This document shows, in pieces, positions 8,531 through 17,638 of a DNA stretch of 64,000 bases. The DNA comes from Pseudaminobacter soli (ex Li et al. 2025) (GTDB taxonomy: Bacteria > Pseudomonadota > Alphaproteobacteria > Rhizobiales > Rhizobiaceae), in NCBI RefSeq assembly GCF_029892515.1, contig NZ_JARXVF010000008.1, positions 62,001-126,000 of the forward strand. Direction: 5' to 3'. Position 1 is the stretch's first letter; every line of letters begins with the position of its first letter. Under the pieces are notes generated by a model, which did not search any database, was not told where the DNA came from, and saw only the letters and a program-made list of their open reading frames with translations. The position numbers and the translations under genes are program-made.

Positions 8531-9603
8531 GGCTGGGCCTCTTCATGCGGCAAATGCTCAATGATCTGCCGCAGCACGGCCGCCGCCGACGGTAGTTCGA
8601 CTGGCGCCTTCGCCTCGATGGCCGCGAGCGTGCCGATGCGGCTCGAATAGACGACGGCGTCGTGGTCGATGCCTGGTTGGCCGATGGCGATGGTGACGGC
8701 CGCTCCCGCGACTGGCTTGTCGGTCTTAGCGAGGGCGATAAGGGCGAGCCCCGTGCGGCCCGCCGGCACGCTCCCGGCATCGCCCGCCACGACCAGATTC
8801 AAATCCGCCTCACCGTCAGCGATCATCCGCGCCACGTCGAAGCGCCATGGGTCGAATTCAACAAAACCGCGTGCAAGCCCGGTGCGCAGGGCAAAGCCGG
8901 TCGTCCAGGTCGAGGCCTGCGTGCTGCCCCAGCCATTCTCGCTCGCCGGCAGATGCAGCGCCGAGGCGCGCTGCTTGCGGTTGATGTCACCGATCAGCCC
9001 TTGCACCATCTCGAGCCCGAGCAGCCCAAGGGACTGGCCACAGAAAGTGAAGACCGGGAACTGCGCCTCGCCCAGCGCCTTGGCGAAGCGGTCGAAATGG
9101 GCCACTTCCCGTGCGGTCTGGCGCCCGGCGCATTGCGCGCGCAGCGCGGCAAGCGTGGCCTCGACCCCGCCATCGCAGGAAAGCCGCGTGGCTTTCACAT
9201 TTCCGGGCGCGGGCGTATCCGCTCCGATCAGGAAAAACTGGCGCTTGCCCGTTCCGCCGTCGAGGTCGGGCACGGTGTTCGCCAGTTCGGCGATCAGATC
9301 GTAATGCGCCGCAGGCAATTCGCCCGCAATGATGACGACATCGGCGCGCCGCCGCACTTCGCCCGGCGCGATGAACATGCCGCCCTTGTCGGTGTATTGC
9401 GCTGTTTCTCGCGCCACCGCCTCGCCGTCGAGCTGGTCATAGGCGGCGCCGACGCGGCTCGCAAGCGCGATCGCGGCCCGGGTACCGTGCACATCCGTAT
9501 AGAGACTGAAAACGGGACAGAGACTGGTGACCAGAAGCTCGGCGGCGTGTTTTGCCGCATCAGCCACAGGCACGCCCCGGTCGCCGATCCATGCAACCGT
9601 CAT
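8524..9603 (-). CDS. fhcB: Formyltransferase/hydrolase complex subunit B
   Basis: FhcB, 359 aa, first gene of fhcBADC. It is related to the molybdopterin subunit of archaeal formylmethanofuran dehydrogenase but acts as a structural partner of FhcA. I see no CxxC-type iron-sulphur ligand set near the N-terminus, as expected for the bacterial, non-redox form. The ATG at 9603 is the first in frame. About 100 bp containing a GC-rich hairpin separate it from the pterin dehydratase gene upstream, so fhc may have its own promoter or be attenuated. Confidence 0.94.
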   Translation of the reverse strand: MTVAWIGDRGVPVADAAKHAAELLVTSLCPVFSLYTDVHGTRAAIALASRVGAAYDQLDGEAVARETAQYTDKGGMFIAPGEVRRRADVVIIAGELPAAHYDLIAELANTVPDLDGGTGKRQFFLIGADTPAPGNVKATRLSCDGGVEATLAALRAQCAGRQTAREVAHFDRFAKALGEAQFPVFTFCGQSLGLLGLEMVQGLIGDINRKQRASALHLPASENGWGSTQASTWTTGFALRTGLARGFVEFDPWRFDVARMIADGEADLNLVVAGDAGSVPAGRTGLALIALAKTDKPVAGAAVTIAIGQPGIDHDAVVYSSRIGTLAAIEAKAPVELPSAAAVLRQIIEHLPHEEAQPC

Positions 9604-9652
9604 GCTCTCGCAAACTTTCTGGTGCCCGGTTTGACTGTAGACGAAACTGCTT

Positions 9653-9671
9653 CGGGCGAAAACCCCGCCCG
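9653..9671 (-). terminator. Hairpin between the pterin dehydratase gene and fhcB
   Basis: CGGGCG (9653-9658) pairs with CGCCCG (9666-9671) around a 7 base loop. There is no T-run on the minus strand, so it is more likely an attenuator or transcript-stability structure than a strong terminator. Confidence 0.35.
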
Positions 9672-9704
9672 ACTCGGACTATTGAATGACAATGCGCCGC
9701 AACG

Positions 9705-10097
9705 TCAATCGTATTTGATGTAGGCAAAGCGCTGGTCGGTGGGCGGGGTGCCTTCGAGCGCGCCGCCTTCCGTGGCCGGCTGCCATTGCACCACCGACTC
9801 GATCTTTTTCGCCAACTCGAAATCCTTGTCGGTCACGCCCTTGGCCGCGTGGTTCATCAGCTTCACCTCGACCCAGGCATAGGAGGCCGCAAGGTCGGGA
9901 TGGTGCCAGGCGGCTTCGGCCAGATGGCCGACCGTGTTGATCACCATCAGCGTGGATTTCCAGCTGTGGGTCTTGTATTTGCGCCTGATCCACCCATTCT
10001 CGTAGTACCACTTCGGCAGCTCGTTCTTGAGCCGCTCGACGATCTCAGCTTCCGAATAGACGCGTTCCTTTGCAGCAGCCTGCTTTTCATCGTTCAT
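9705..10097 (-). CDS. Pterin-4a-carbinolamine dehydratase-like protein
   Basis: A 130 aa member of the PCD/DCoH family. The core HLAEAAWHHPDLAASYAWVEVKLMNH, given here only as its His-His-Pro...W...V...L pattern, matches the pterin-binding strand. GVTDKDFELAKKIE is the usual second motif. ATG 10097 has GGAGG five bases upstream; an open frame continues further but lacks a site. A PCD-like gene is a regular member of the H4MPT gene set of methylotrophs, where its exact role is unsettled. Here it sits between fhcB and the divergent RFAP synthase gene. Confidence 0.88.
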   Translation of the reverse strand: MNDEKQAAAKERVYSEAEIVERLKNELPKWYYENGWIRRKYKTHSWKSTLMVINTVGHLAEAAWHHPDLAASYAWVEVKLMNHAAKGVTDKDFELAKKIESVVQWQPATEGGALEGTPPTDQRFAYIKYD

Positions 10098-10254
10098 GGT
10101 CGCCTCCACCGCCCCCCAGGTTCCAAAGGCCCGGCATGTCCGGGAATGCCTGTGTAACCTTTCGTCCCGCTTGCCCCGAAGGCGAAAGCCGCTATCATGA
10201 CAGCGGGCACCTAAACTTCTGTGATGCATGTATGATGCACCCACAAGGGGGCAG

Positions 10255-11217
10255 ATGTCTAATTCCGTGACCATAAAAGTGCCGGCAAGGCTGCATCTCG
10301 GGTTTCTCGACCTGAGCGGCGATTCTGCGCGCCGTTTCGGCAGCATCGGCCTGCCGCTGAACGAGCCGGAAACGGTGGTCACGCTGTCGCGCGCTTATGA
10401 AGACAGCGCCGAAGGCCCGGACGCTGCCCGCGCTCAGGACCATCTTCAACGCCTGTCCCGGCATCTCGGCATCCGCGCGGCGCACCGCCTTGTGGTTGAG
10501 CAGGCAATCCCGCCGCATGCGGGCCTGGGTTCCGGCACGCAGATCGCCATCGCGGTTGCCGCCGCGCTGCGCACGCTGCACAACCTGCCGCTCGACACCG
10601 CCGCCGATGCCATCCTGCTCGGACGGGGCGAGCGCTCGGGCATAGGCATTGCCAGTTTCGAGAGCGGCGGCGTCATCATCGACGCCGGCAAGGACGATAG
10701 CGGCCGTCAGCCCCCGGTCATCGCGCGCCTGCCCTTCCCCGACGATTGGCGCGTGATCCTGATCCTCGACAACGGCCAGAATGGCATTCACGGGACCGAG
10801 GAAATCGAGGCGTTTCGCGACCTGCCGCCCTTCCCCGCAACGAGCGCCGGCGAAATCTGCCGCCATGTGCTGATGGGCGTCATGCCCGCGCTGGTCGAGC
10901 GTGACCTGCCGTCATTCGGCGCGGCCATCGCCTCCATTCAGGCAACGATCGGCGCCTATTTCGCGCCGGCACAGGGCGGCGTCTTCACCAGCAAGCGGGT
11001 GGAAGCCGTGGCACATCGCCTTGCGGCTGCCGGCGCGGTGGGCATCGGGCAAAGCTCATGGGGGCCGACCGGCTTCGCCTTCGTGCCGGCAAAGGACGCC
11101 GAAACGATCGTGCGTTCTGCCGGCGCCATGCCGCAAGGCGTGGAGGTCAGGATCGCTCGCGGCCGCAATTCGGGCGCCGAGATCAGCACCACGGCGCTGG
11201 ATCTCGTCGGCTCCTGA
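10255..11217 (+). CDS. Beta-ribofuranosylaminobenzene 5'-phosphate synthase (H4MPT biosynthesis)
   Basis: A 320 aa GHMP-kinase-fold enzyme that condenses PRPP with 4-hydroxybenzoate or 4-aminobenzoate, releasing CO2 or pyrophosphate, in the first committed step of methanopterin synthesis (MptG; called Orf4 in Methylorubrum). The GHMP loop PPHAGLGSGTQIA is at about residues 80-92. KVPARLHLGFLDL at the N-terminus and SSWGPTGFAF near the C-terminus are typical. ATG 10255 follows AGGGGG closely; an upstream ATG at 10228 is less likely. It opens a plus-strand run through fae and diverges from the pterin dehydratase gene. Confidence 0.93.
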   Translation: MSNSVTIKVPARLHLGFLDLSGDSARRFGSIGLPLNEPETVVTLSRAYEDSAEGPDAARAQDHLQRLSRHLGIRAAHRLVVEQAIPPHAGLGSGTQIAIAVAAALRTLHNLPLDTAADAILLGRGERSGIGIASFESGGVIIDAGKDDSGRQPPVIARLPFPDDWRVILILDNGQNGIHGTEEIEAFRDLPPFPATSAGEICRHVLMGVMPALVERDLPSFGAAIASIQATIGAYFAPAQGGVFTSKRVEAVAHRLAAAGAVGIGQSSWGPTGFAFVPAKDAETIVRSAGAMPQGVEVRIARGRNSGAEISTTALDLVGS

Positions 11218-11263
11218 AATCCGCTTCGCAGGGCATCGCAGTCAAAGCCAGGAAGAAAAGATC

Positions 11264-12160
11264 ATGGCACGCAAACACATCCTGCATATGCTCACTCCGC
11301 TCCGGCACATGAGCCCGTTCGACGTCAACATGGCGGTCGACGCCGGTTATGACGTAGTGGTGCCCTATGAGCTGGTCGGCCTTGCCGAGATCACCGGCCT
11401 CGTCCAGGACGCGATCTTCTCGCGGCCGCCTGACGCCGGCATCAACACCGGCATCTTCATCGCCGGCAAGGATGCGGCGCTTGCGCTCGACATGTTCGCC
11501 GCCGCCAAGAAGGCGATGTTGCCGCCCTTCAAGGTCTCGGTCTTCGCCGACCCCGCCGGCTCCTTCACCACCGCCGCCGCCATGGTCGCCAAGACGGAAA
11601 AGGTTCTGCGCAGCAAGTTCGAGCGCACGCTCGACGGCACGCGCATTGCCGTGTTCGGCGCAACCGGCGTGGTGGGCTACTGCACAGCCGTCATCGCGGC
11701 CAAGGAAGGTGCTGAGGTGACGCTTGTCGGCTATGACGGCGTCGAGCGGGTGACGAAGATCGCCGTCGACATCAAGCGCCGCTTCGATGTCGATGCATGG
11801 CCGGTGGATGGTTCGACCGACGACAAGAAGAAGGCGGCCGTGCATGCCAGCCAGGTGGTGCTCTCCGCCGCCAAGGCCGGGATCCAGGTGCTGTCGCGCG
11901 ACCAGCTTGCGCAGGCCCAGGATCTGCTGATCGCAGCCGACGTCAATGCCGTGCCGCCTTCCGGCATCGAGGGGCTGGCAGTCAACGCCAATGGCGACCC
12001 GATCGAAGCGACAAGGGCTGTCGGTATCGGTCCGCTTGCCATCGGCAATGTGAAGTACAAGACCGAATTCGGGCTGTTCCAGAAGATGATCGGCGCCGAA
12101 AAGCCGGTGGCACTCGATTTCCAGGACGCATTTGCCCTTGCGCGCGAGATCGCAAAGTAA
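11264..12160 (+). CDS. mtdB: NAD(P)-dependent methylene-H4MPT dehydrogenase
   Basis: MtdB oxidises methylene-H4MPT to methenyl-H4MPT in the cytoplasm, the second step of formaldehyde oxidation after Fae. The 298 aa protein has an N-terminal substrate domain starting MARKHILHMLTPLRHMSPFD and a Rossmann motif FGATGVVGYC at about 131-140. ATG 11264 follows GGAAG with a short spacing. A longer frame reaching back to 10901 only shadows the preceding gene. The gene overlaps the next one, an ATP-grasp protein, by 29 bp. Confidence 0.95.
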   Translation: MARKHILHMLTPLRHMSPFDVNMAVDAGYDVVVPYELVGLAEITGLVQDAIFSRPPDAGINTGIFIAGKDAALALDMFAAAKKAMLPPFKVSVFADPAGSFTTAAAMVAKTEKVLRSKFERTLDGTRIAVFGATGVVGYCTAVIAAKEGAEVTLVGYDGVERVTKIAVDIKRRFDVDAWPVDGSTDDKKKAAVHASQVVLSAAKAGIQVLSRDQLAQAQDLLIAADVNAVPPSGIEGLAVNANGDPIEATRAVGIGPLAIGNVKYKTEFGLFQKMIGAEKPVALDFQDAFALAREIAK

Positions 12161-13271
12161 CTCGAAAGCCGTTCTGATCGCGGCGATTTCCGGCCGTGCG
12201 CTGGCAGCCGCCGCACGCCGCGCCGGCTATCGAGCCTTGGTGGCCGACTTCTTTTGCGACGACGACACGCGCGCCTTGGCCGAACGCTCGGCAATGCTTC
12301 CCGGCGACCTGCACAATGGAATCGACCCGGATCGCATCGTCGGCACGCTGACCGAGCTTTCCGCCGACGAGGAACCATTGGCGCTCGTCTGCGGCTCTGG
12401 TTTCGAGCGCCGGCCGGAACTCATCGACACGCTCGCCCGACATTTTTCGCTCGCCGGATGTGGCGGCAAAGCCATCCGCCGCATAAAGGATCCCGAACGC
12501 TTCGCCGCCGATTGCGCGGAGCTCGGCATCCCGCATCCGGAAATCCACCGCGAACGGCCGGGCGATCCCCAAAACTGGCTGGTGAAGCGTGACGGCGGCG
12601 CTGGCGGCACACATATCAGCCGCGCCAATGGCGATGCGGCCGCGCCTGGCCGTTACTTCCAGCGCTATGTCGAAGGCAGAAGTGTTTCGGCGCTATTCAT
12701 CGGCGATGGCAAGGAGGCTTGGATCGTCGGCTTCAGCCGGCAGTTCGCCTCGCCGGCAGCCAACGCGCCATATCGCTATGGCGGCGCAATCCGGCTCAGC
12801 CGCTTCGACCGCAAGGATGCCGAGATGATCGGCGGCTGGCTGTCGGCGCTGACCCGCCACTGCAATCTGGTCGGCCTGTGCAGCGCAGACCTGATCCGCA
12901 ATGCGCAGGGTTTTCACCTACTCGAAATCAACCCGCGCCCCGGCGCGACGCTCGACATTTTCGACACCGAAGAAGCGCCGTTGATCGAGGCGCATCTTGG
13001 CGCCTCGCGCGGGCATCCAATCCGGCTGCCGGCCTTTTCCGATTGCATGGCTTCGGTGATCGCCTATACCGACCGTCCGGTAGAAAACTTTCCGGAGATC
13101 GACTGGCCCGATTGGGCCGCCGACCGTCAATCGGCCGGCACGACGCTTCGAGCCGGCGATCCGGTCTGCACTATATCCGCGCGCGGGGCCAACATCCGCG
13201 CCACGCGGCAGGCACTCAACGCCCGCGCGCGGGAACTGCAACGCCAATGGGCAGGAGGCGCCCAGCCATGA
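12132..13271 (+). CDS. ATP-grasp ligase of the H4MPT/methylofuran cluster
   Basis: A 379 aa ATP-grasp protein found in methylotroph C1 clusters. The nucleotide-binding loop WLVKRDGGAGGTHI is at about 155-168, and the metal-binding LLEINPRPGATLD is near residue 265. No ATG lies near the front; the start is probably TTG 12132 with AGGA five bases upstream, inside the end of mtdB. Its substrate is unknown. ATP-grasp enzymes in archaea add glutamate to tyramine (MfnD) or to H4MPT (MptN), so a glutamate ligase role in methylofuran synthesis is an inference. Its stop overlaps the mch start as ATGA. Confidence 0.85.
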   Translation: MPLRARSQSNSKAVLIAAISGRALAAAARRAGYRALVADFFCDDDTRALAERSAMLPGDLHNGIDPDRIVGTLTELSADEEPLALVCGSGFERRPELIDTLARHFSLAGCGGKAIRRIKDPERFAADCAELGIPHPEIHRERPGDPQNWLVKRDGGAGGTHISRANGDAAAPGRYFQRYVEGRSVSALFIGDGKEAWIVGFSRQFASPAANAPYRYGGAIRLSRFDRKDAEMIGGWLSALTRHCNLVGLCSADLIRNAQGFHLLEINPRPGATLDIFDTEEAPLIEAHLGASRGHPIRLPAFSDCMASVIAYTDRPVENFPEIDWPDWAADRQSAGTTLRAGDPVCTISARGANIRATRQALNARARELQRQWAGGAQP

Positions 13272-14224
13272 AAGACGGTTCCGCCTTTCTCAACGAAAAT
13301 GCCGCCCGCATCGCCCAAAGCATGGTCGACGATGCCGAACGCCTGCGCGTCGCCGTTTCCACAGGCCCGCTCGGCGAACGATTGATAGATGCCGGCGCAA
13401 AGACGCTCGGCAGCATCGAAGCCGGCCTGCGCATGGCCGAGGCCGCGATGGGCGGGCTTGGCACCATTTCGCTCGTCATGAGTGCCACGGCCGAAAGATA
13501 CCCGCTCAATGTCGAGGTGCGCTCGTCGCAGCCGGTGATCGCCTGCCTTGCCGCGCAATATGCCGGCTGGAACCTTTCGAGCGGCGACTATTTCGCCATG
13601 GGCTCGGGCCCGGTGCGGGCGCTGGCCTGCGTCGAGCCGCTGTTTCAGACGCTGGCCTATCGCGAGAAAGCAGACCGGACCGCCGTCATTCTGGAGACCC
13701 CCAAGCCGCCGCCGCAGGCCGTGGTGCAAAAAGTATCGAAGGCCACCGGCATCGCGCCGGAAAGCCTCACCTTCATCTATGCGCCCACGCAGAGCCTCGC
13801 CGGCGCGGTGCAGATCGTCAGCCGCGTGCTTGAAGTCGTGCTGCACAAGGCCAACGACCTGAAATTTCCGCTCGACAATATCGTGGACGGGGCCGCAACC
13901 GCGCCCGTGCCCGCGCCGCATCCGGATTTCCTCACCGCGATGGGCCGCACCAATGACGCCATCATCTATGGCGGCGTGGCCCAGCTTTTCGTTCGCGGTT
14001 CGGCCGAGGATGCTCGCGAGCTGGCAGAAAAAATCCCCAGCAGTACCTCGCGCGACCACGGCCGCCCGTTCGCCGAGATCTTCAAGCACTTCAAGGGCGA
14101 TTTCTACGCCATCGACCCGATGCTGTTCAGCCCGGCCGAGATCCTCGTTACGGCAATCGAAACCGGCGACACGTTCCGTGCCGGGCGGCGCGACCTGGTC
14201 ATGCTGGAGAGATGCCTTGGTTGA
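13268..14224 (+). CDS. mch: Methenyl-H4MPT cyclohydrolase
   Basis: Mch hydrolyses methenyl-H4MPT to formyl-H4MPT, the third step of formaldehyde oxidation. The 318 aa protein matches the family length and shows the conserved stretches TLGSIEAGLRMAEA, SSGDYFAMGSGP (about 97-108) and FAEIFKHFKGDFYAIDP near the C-terminus. ATG 13268 overlaps the stop of the ATP-grasp gene (ATGA). The open frame upstream is a shadow. The next gene starts 12 bp downstream, so this is one operon. Confidence 0.96.
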   Translation: MKDGSAFLNENAARIAQSMVDDAERLRVAVSTGPLGERLIDAGAKTLGSIEAGLRMAEAAMGGLGTISLVMSATAERYPLNVEVRSSQPVIACLAAQYAGWNLSSGDYFAMGSGPVRALACVEPLFQTLAYREKADRTAVILETPKPPPQAVVQKVSKATGIAPESLTFIYAPTQSLAGAVQIVSRVLEVVLHKANDLKFPLDNIVDGAATAPVPAPHPDFLTAMGRTNDAIIYGGVAQLFVRGSAEDARELAEKIPSSTSRDHGRPFAEIFKHFKGDFYAIDPMLFSPAEILVTAIETGDTFRAGRRDLVMLERCLG

Positions 14225-14236
14225 GAAGGGCTGCGC

Positions 14237-15154
14237 GTGAGGGTCCTGGTCGTCAACGACATCGTCGGCAACCGCTCGAGGGGGCTCGCGGCAGCGCTGC
14301 AAAGGCGCGGCTGCGAGACCGTCACCGCCGCCCTGTCTGAAATCGCTTTCGATACCGGCAGTCCGAGCGGCCTCGCCATTCCCGGCTTCGACGACCTGCC
14401 CGATGCGGTGTTGGTGCGCTCCGTGGCGGCCGGATCGTTCGAGGCGATCACCCGCCGGCTCGGTGTGCTGCATGCGTTCCGGGCGCTCGGCGTGCTGGTG
14501 TGGAACTCGGCGCAGGCTATCGAGCGCTGCGTCGACAAGTCGATGACCACCTTTCTCCTACAGCAGGCGGGGCTCCCCACCCCGGCGACCTTCGCGGTGG
14601 AAGGCCGAGAAGCGGCGGAAGCGGTCGTTGCTCGCGAAGCTGGCCCGTTGGTGCTGAAGCCGCTCTTCGGCGCGCAGGGGCGAGGCATCAGGCTGATCAA
14701 CGGCGTCGAGGATTTGCCACCAGAGGAAGAGATCAACGGCGTCTATTATCTCCAGCGCTACATCCAGCGCGCCGGCCCACCCTTCCGCGACTACCGCGTC
14801 TTCGTCTGCGCCGGCAAGGCGCTGGCGATGATGGCGCGGCGCGGCGATGACTGGATCACCAACATCAACCGCGGCGCCACGCCTGAGGGCCTCGTCTCGC
14901 ATGACAGCGACTTGGAAAGGTTGGCGCTTGCGGCCGCAAGGGCAGTCGGCGCCGACTTTGCCGGCGTGGACATACTGCACGACGCGGATGGCCGGCCCTT
15001 TGTCCTTGAGGTCAACAGCATGCCGGCCTGGTCGGGCCTCCAGTCTGTGGTGGAAATCGACATCGCCGATGCCATTGCCGAGGCCCTGCTGACCTTCCTC
15101 GGTGCGCGCGCCGAGAAGCCGGCAATGCCCCTCCCCGTAAGTGCGGCGTACTGA
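14237..15154 (+). CDS. RimK-type ATP-grasp ligase (OrfY/MptN-like)
   Basis: A 305 aa ATP-grasp enzyme of the RimK/MptN class. ATP-binding features are PLVLKPLFGAQGRGIRLI (about 137-154) and the metal site VDILHDADGRPFVLEVNSMP (about 243-262; key residues D and E-x-N). It starts at GTG 14237, 12 bp after mch. By homology to archaeal MptN it may add glutamate to H4MPT or its bacterial form. The alternative is polyglutamylation of methylofuran. Two different ATP-grasp genes flanking mch suggest the two cofactors each have a ligase. Confidence 0.85.
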   Translation: MRVLVVNDIVGNRSRGLAAALQRRGCETVTAALSEIAFDTGSPSGLAIPGFDDLPDAVLVRSVAAGSFEAITRRLGVLHAFRALGVLVWNSAQAIERCVDKSMTTFLLQQAGLPTPATFAVEGREAAEAVVAREAGPLVLKPLFGAQGRGIRLINGVEDLPPEEEINGVYYLQRYIQRAGPPFRDYRVFVCAGKALAMMARRGDDWITNINRGATPEGLVSHDSDLERLALAAARAVGADFAGVDILHDADGRPFVLEVNSMPAWSGLQSVVEIDIADAIAEALLTFLGARAEKPAMPLPVSAAY

Positions 15155-15156
15155 GC

Positions 15157-15996
15157 ATGGCGAGCAGGCAAACCATTCGGGCAGCCTATGAGGACGCCTG
15201 CCGGCAGGAGGTCGAGGCGCTGAAGCCCGGCAACGTTCACGTGTTTGCCGATGGCCACCGCATGACGGTGCAGGAGTTTTTGACCAGCGCAAAGGTGTCC
15301 TCAGCGCCGCTGACGGACCCGTCACTGCCGCTCGGACGGCGTATTCTCGAAGCCGTACGCGCCACGCGCGCGGCCGTCGACACCAACACCAATCTCGGCA
15401 TCATCCTGCTTTGCGCGCCGCTTGCGGCGGCGGCCGTGGATGGCGGAAGCCTGCGCGAAAATCTTGGCGCGGTGCTTCGGTCGATCGATCTTGATGACAC
15501 GTCCGCAGTGTTCGAAGCCATCGTACTTGCCTCGCCCGGTGGCCTTGGCTCGGCATCCGAACATGACGTCAACGACGCACCGACCGTCGGCCTGCTGAAA
15601 GCGATGGGGGAAGCCGCTGACCGCGACCGCATCGCCCGGCAATATGTCACCGGCTTTGCCGACATTTTCGACCTCGGCCTTCCTGCACTGAAAGCCGCGA
15701 TGGACCGCGGCGAAACCGGCATGTGGCCTGCCGTTCATGCCTATCTGGAGTTTTTGACGGCCTTTCCCGACAGTCACGTCCAGCGCAAATTCGGCCTCGA
15801 AGTGGCGGAGGAAGTGCGCGACGAGGCGCGCTCCGTCCGCGCCGAATTCGCCCTTGCGCAAGGCGAAGAGCGACGCGTGGCGCTGCTCATGGACTTCGAT
15901 GCGCGGTTGAAGGTACGCGGCATAAACCCGGGTACCTCGGCCGACTTAACGGTGGCTTGTCTTTTAGTCCACAATCTGGGAGTGCGCCTTGCGTAG
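15157..15996 (+). CDS. CitG-like triphosphoribosyl-dephospho-CoA synthase family protein
   Basis: A 279 aa member of the CitG/MdcB family recurrently found beside mch and fae in H4MPT-using bacteria. Family motifs are EALKPGNVHVFADGH near the N-terminus, TNTNLGIILLCAPLA (about 76-90) and SPGGLGSASEHDV. Classical CitG transfers a ribosyl group from ATP to dephospho-CoA. No citrate lyase genes are present here, so a ribosyl or phosphoribosyl transfer in H4MPT or methylofuran synthesis is more likely, but the real reaction is not established. ATG 15157 follows the previous stop by two bases. Confidence 0.85.
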   Translation: MASRQTIRAAYEDACRQEVEALKPGNVHVFADGHRMTVQEFLTSAKVSSAPLTDPSLPLGRRILEAVRATRAAVDTNTNLGIILLCAPLAAAAVDGGSLRENLGAVLRSIDLDDTSAVFEAIVLASPGGLGSASEHDVNDAPTVGLLKAMGEAADRDRIARQYVTGFADIFDLGLPALKAAMDRGETGMWPAVHAYLEFLTAFPDSHVQRKFGLEVAEEVRDEARSVRAEFALAQGEERRVALLMDFDARLKVRGINPGTSADLTVACLLVHNLGVRLA

Positions 15997-16060
15997 GCGC
16001 TGGGTTGATGCTTGAATTTCCGCAGCGGAGGCAGTGCTTTCGCGGCTATCTAGCCAACCG

Positions 16061-16077
16061 GTCCGGGGTTTCCGGAC
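16061..16077 (+). terminator. Hairpin upstream of fae
   Basis: GTCCGG (16061-16066) pairs with CCGGAC (16072-16077). It lies in the 168 bp gap between the CitG-like gene and fae. Without a T-run it may be a partial terminator or a 5' stability element of the fae transcript. Confidence 0.35.
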
Positions 16078-16164
16078 GCTGCCAACAAGGATAGCTGTCC
16101 ATTGGACGCCCGCTCGATAGCGGCATCTATGGGCACCACAATTGTGTCTTGGAGGAGAATTGGC

Positions 16165-16674
16165 ATGGCAAAGATCAATAAAGTGATGGTCGGCGAATCG
16201 CTTGTCGGCGACGGCAACGAGGTGGCCCACGTCGATTTGCTTATCGGCCCGAGAGGCAGCCCGGTCGAAGCCGCGTTTTGCAACGCGCTGACCAACAACA
16301 AGGACGGCTTCACCACGCTGCTGGCAGTGCTTACGCCCAACCTTCCCTGCAAACCCAATACCGTCCTCTTCAACAAGGTCACGATCAAGGGCGCCAAGCA
16401 GGCGCTGCAGATGTTCGGCCCCGCCCAGTTCGCCGTGGCCAAGGCGGTCCAGGACAGCGTCGCCGAGGGCATCATCCCGGCCGAGGAAGCCGATGACGTC
16501 TTCATCTGCGTGGGCGTGTTCATTCACTGGGAAGCCAGCGACGACGCCAAGATCCAGCAGTTCAACTACCAGGCTGTGAAGGAGGCCATCCAGCGCGCCA
16601 TCGCAGGCACGCCGACGGCCGCCGAGGCCACCGCCAAGCGCGATTCGGTCAAGCATCCCTTCGGAGCCTCATAG
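16165..16674 (+). CDS. fae: Formaldehyde-activating enzyme
   Basis: Fae catalyses the condensation of formaldehyde with H4MPT to methylene-H4MPT, the entry reaction of the pathway and the main detoxification route. The 169 aa sequence is near-canonical: [21 protein letters not shown], with the family's catalytic His at position 22, and [18 protein letters not shown] in the middle. ATG 16165 is preceded by GGAGGAG with seven bases spacing, a much stronger site than its neighbours have. That fits the very high expression usual for Fae. It is the last plus-strand gene of this run and is followed by a non-coding convergent gap. Confidence 0.97.
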   Translation: MAKINKVMVGESLVGDGNEVAHVDLLIGPRGSPVEAAFCNALTNNKDGFTTLLAVLTPNLPCKPNTVLFNKVTIKGAKQALQMFGPAQFAVAKAVQDSVAEGIIPAEEADDVFICVGVFIHWEASDDAKIQQFNYQAVKEAIQRAIAGTPTAAEATAKRDSVKHPFGAS

Positions 16675-16772
16675 ACAAGAGACAGCCCCGCCCAGGCAAA
16701 ACCCTCTGCAGAGCCGGATGGTCTGTGGCGCCGGTGGATGAAGATGCTGGGGTTCTGACGCCGATATCCGGG

Positions 16773-16831
16773 GAGTTCCTGTAGAACTCTTCGGAAGTCG
16801 GCCATTTTTGCTTGCCCGCAAGGCCGCGGGC
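16773..16831 (+). terminator. Two hairpins in the convergent gap after fae
   Basis: GAGTTC/GAACTC (16773-16789, 5 base loop) and GCCCGC/GCGGGC (16814-16831, 6 base loop) lie between fae and the convergent HisA-like gene. Neither has a clean T-run, but their position fits transcript ends from both sides. The remaining gap 16675-16894 shows no gene. Confidence 0.4.
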
Positions 16832-16894
16832 GGGCCGAGAGGGGTTGAGCCGGTGCTTACCCTAGCGTTTACACGCAGCCAGAGGGGCGTGTAC

Positions 16895-17599
16895 TCAGGC
16901 CATGGCCAGCTTCGCGATCTGCGCTCCGGTCAATGTTCCATCATGGAGCGATGTCGCCACCAGCGCAGCCGAAATGCCCAGTCCGGCAAGCTCGCGCAGA
17001 TCCGTTTCGTGGCGCACCCCGCCCGCAGCGATCACCTCGCGCTCCCCGGCCCTGGCCTTGATCTCGCGCAGCCGGGCGAAATCGGGACCGGCTGCGGAGC
17101 CGACCTTGGCCAGCGTCATCACGATCACGCGGTTCGGCCAGAGTTCGGCATTGTCGAGCAGTTCGGCTGGACCGCGAAAACCTTCGGCAAAGAAATCGAG
17201 CGACAGGATGAGATCGTGGCGGTCGCGGAAACGGCGCAGCGCGCCCGCATCCTTCTGCGATTCCGAGCCCAGCACCGGACACAGAGAAGGCGTGGCTAGC
17301 GCTGCGGCAAAACCGGCCATATCGGCGAGGCCGGCATCGACCCAAAGCTCCGGCGCGCCGGGGGTTGCCGCCGTCAGGCGCGCCAGCGCTTCGCCGTTCG
17401 GAATCCCGCCTTCGATTGCATCTAGATCCGCGATGTAGAAGGTCGAGAACGGGTGCACACTTCGCAGGCCTTCGGCCACTGCCACGATGTCGGCACTTCC
17501 GCTGAGCGGCGTGACGATCGGCCGGTAGCGGTCGCGCCGCCCCTGTTCGGCCCGCACCACCTGGCCGCCTTTCAGATCGAGTACAGGGATGATACGCAT
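16895..17599 (-). CDS. HisA/HisF-like TIM-barrel protein of the C1 cluster
   Basis: A 234 aa HisA-like barrel starting MRIIPVLDLKGGQVVRA, with YIADLDAIEGG and VIAAGGVRHETDLREL as phosphate-binding strands. Histidine-type HisA would sit in a his operon; here it is alone among H4MPT genes. HisA-like proteins of this type recur in methylotroph C1 clusters without an assigned step. A sugar-phosphate isomerisation in cofactor synthesis is a guess from the fold. ATG 17599 is chosen because the core motif begins there; an upstream ATG at 17689 runs into the divergent gene. It converges on fae. Confidence 0.82.
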   Translation of the reverse strand: MRIIPVLDLKGGQVVRAEQGRRDRYRPIVTPLSGSADIVAVAEGLRSVHPFSTFYIADLDAIEGGIPNGEALARLTAATPGAPELWVDAGLADMAGFAAALATPSLCPVLGSESQKDAGALRRFRDRHDLILSLDFFAEGFRGPAELLDNAELWPNRVIVMTLAKVGSAAGPDFARLREIKARAGEREVIAAGGVRHETDLRELAGLGISAALVATSLHDGTLTGAQIAKLAMA

Positions 17600-17638
17600 T
17601 CGCAACCCTCGGTTCGCCACCCCATGAAAGCGTGAAGC

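Noticed and set aside
15157-15996. Citrate lyase cofactor synthesis by the CitG-like gene
   Set aside because: No citrate or malonate lyase genes are present; the C1-cluster context makes that classical role unlikely.
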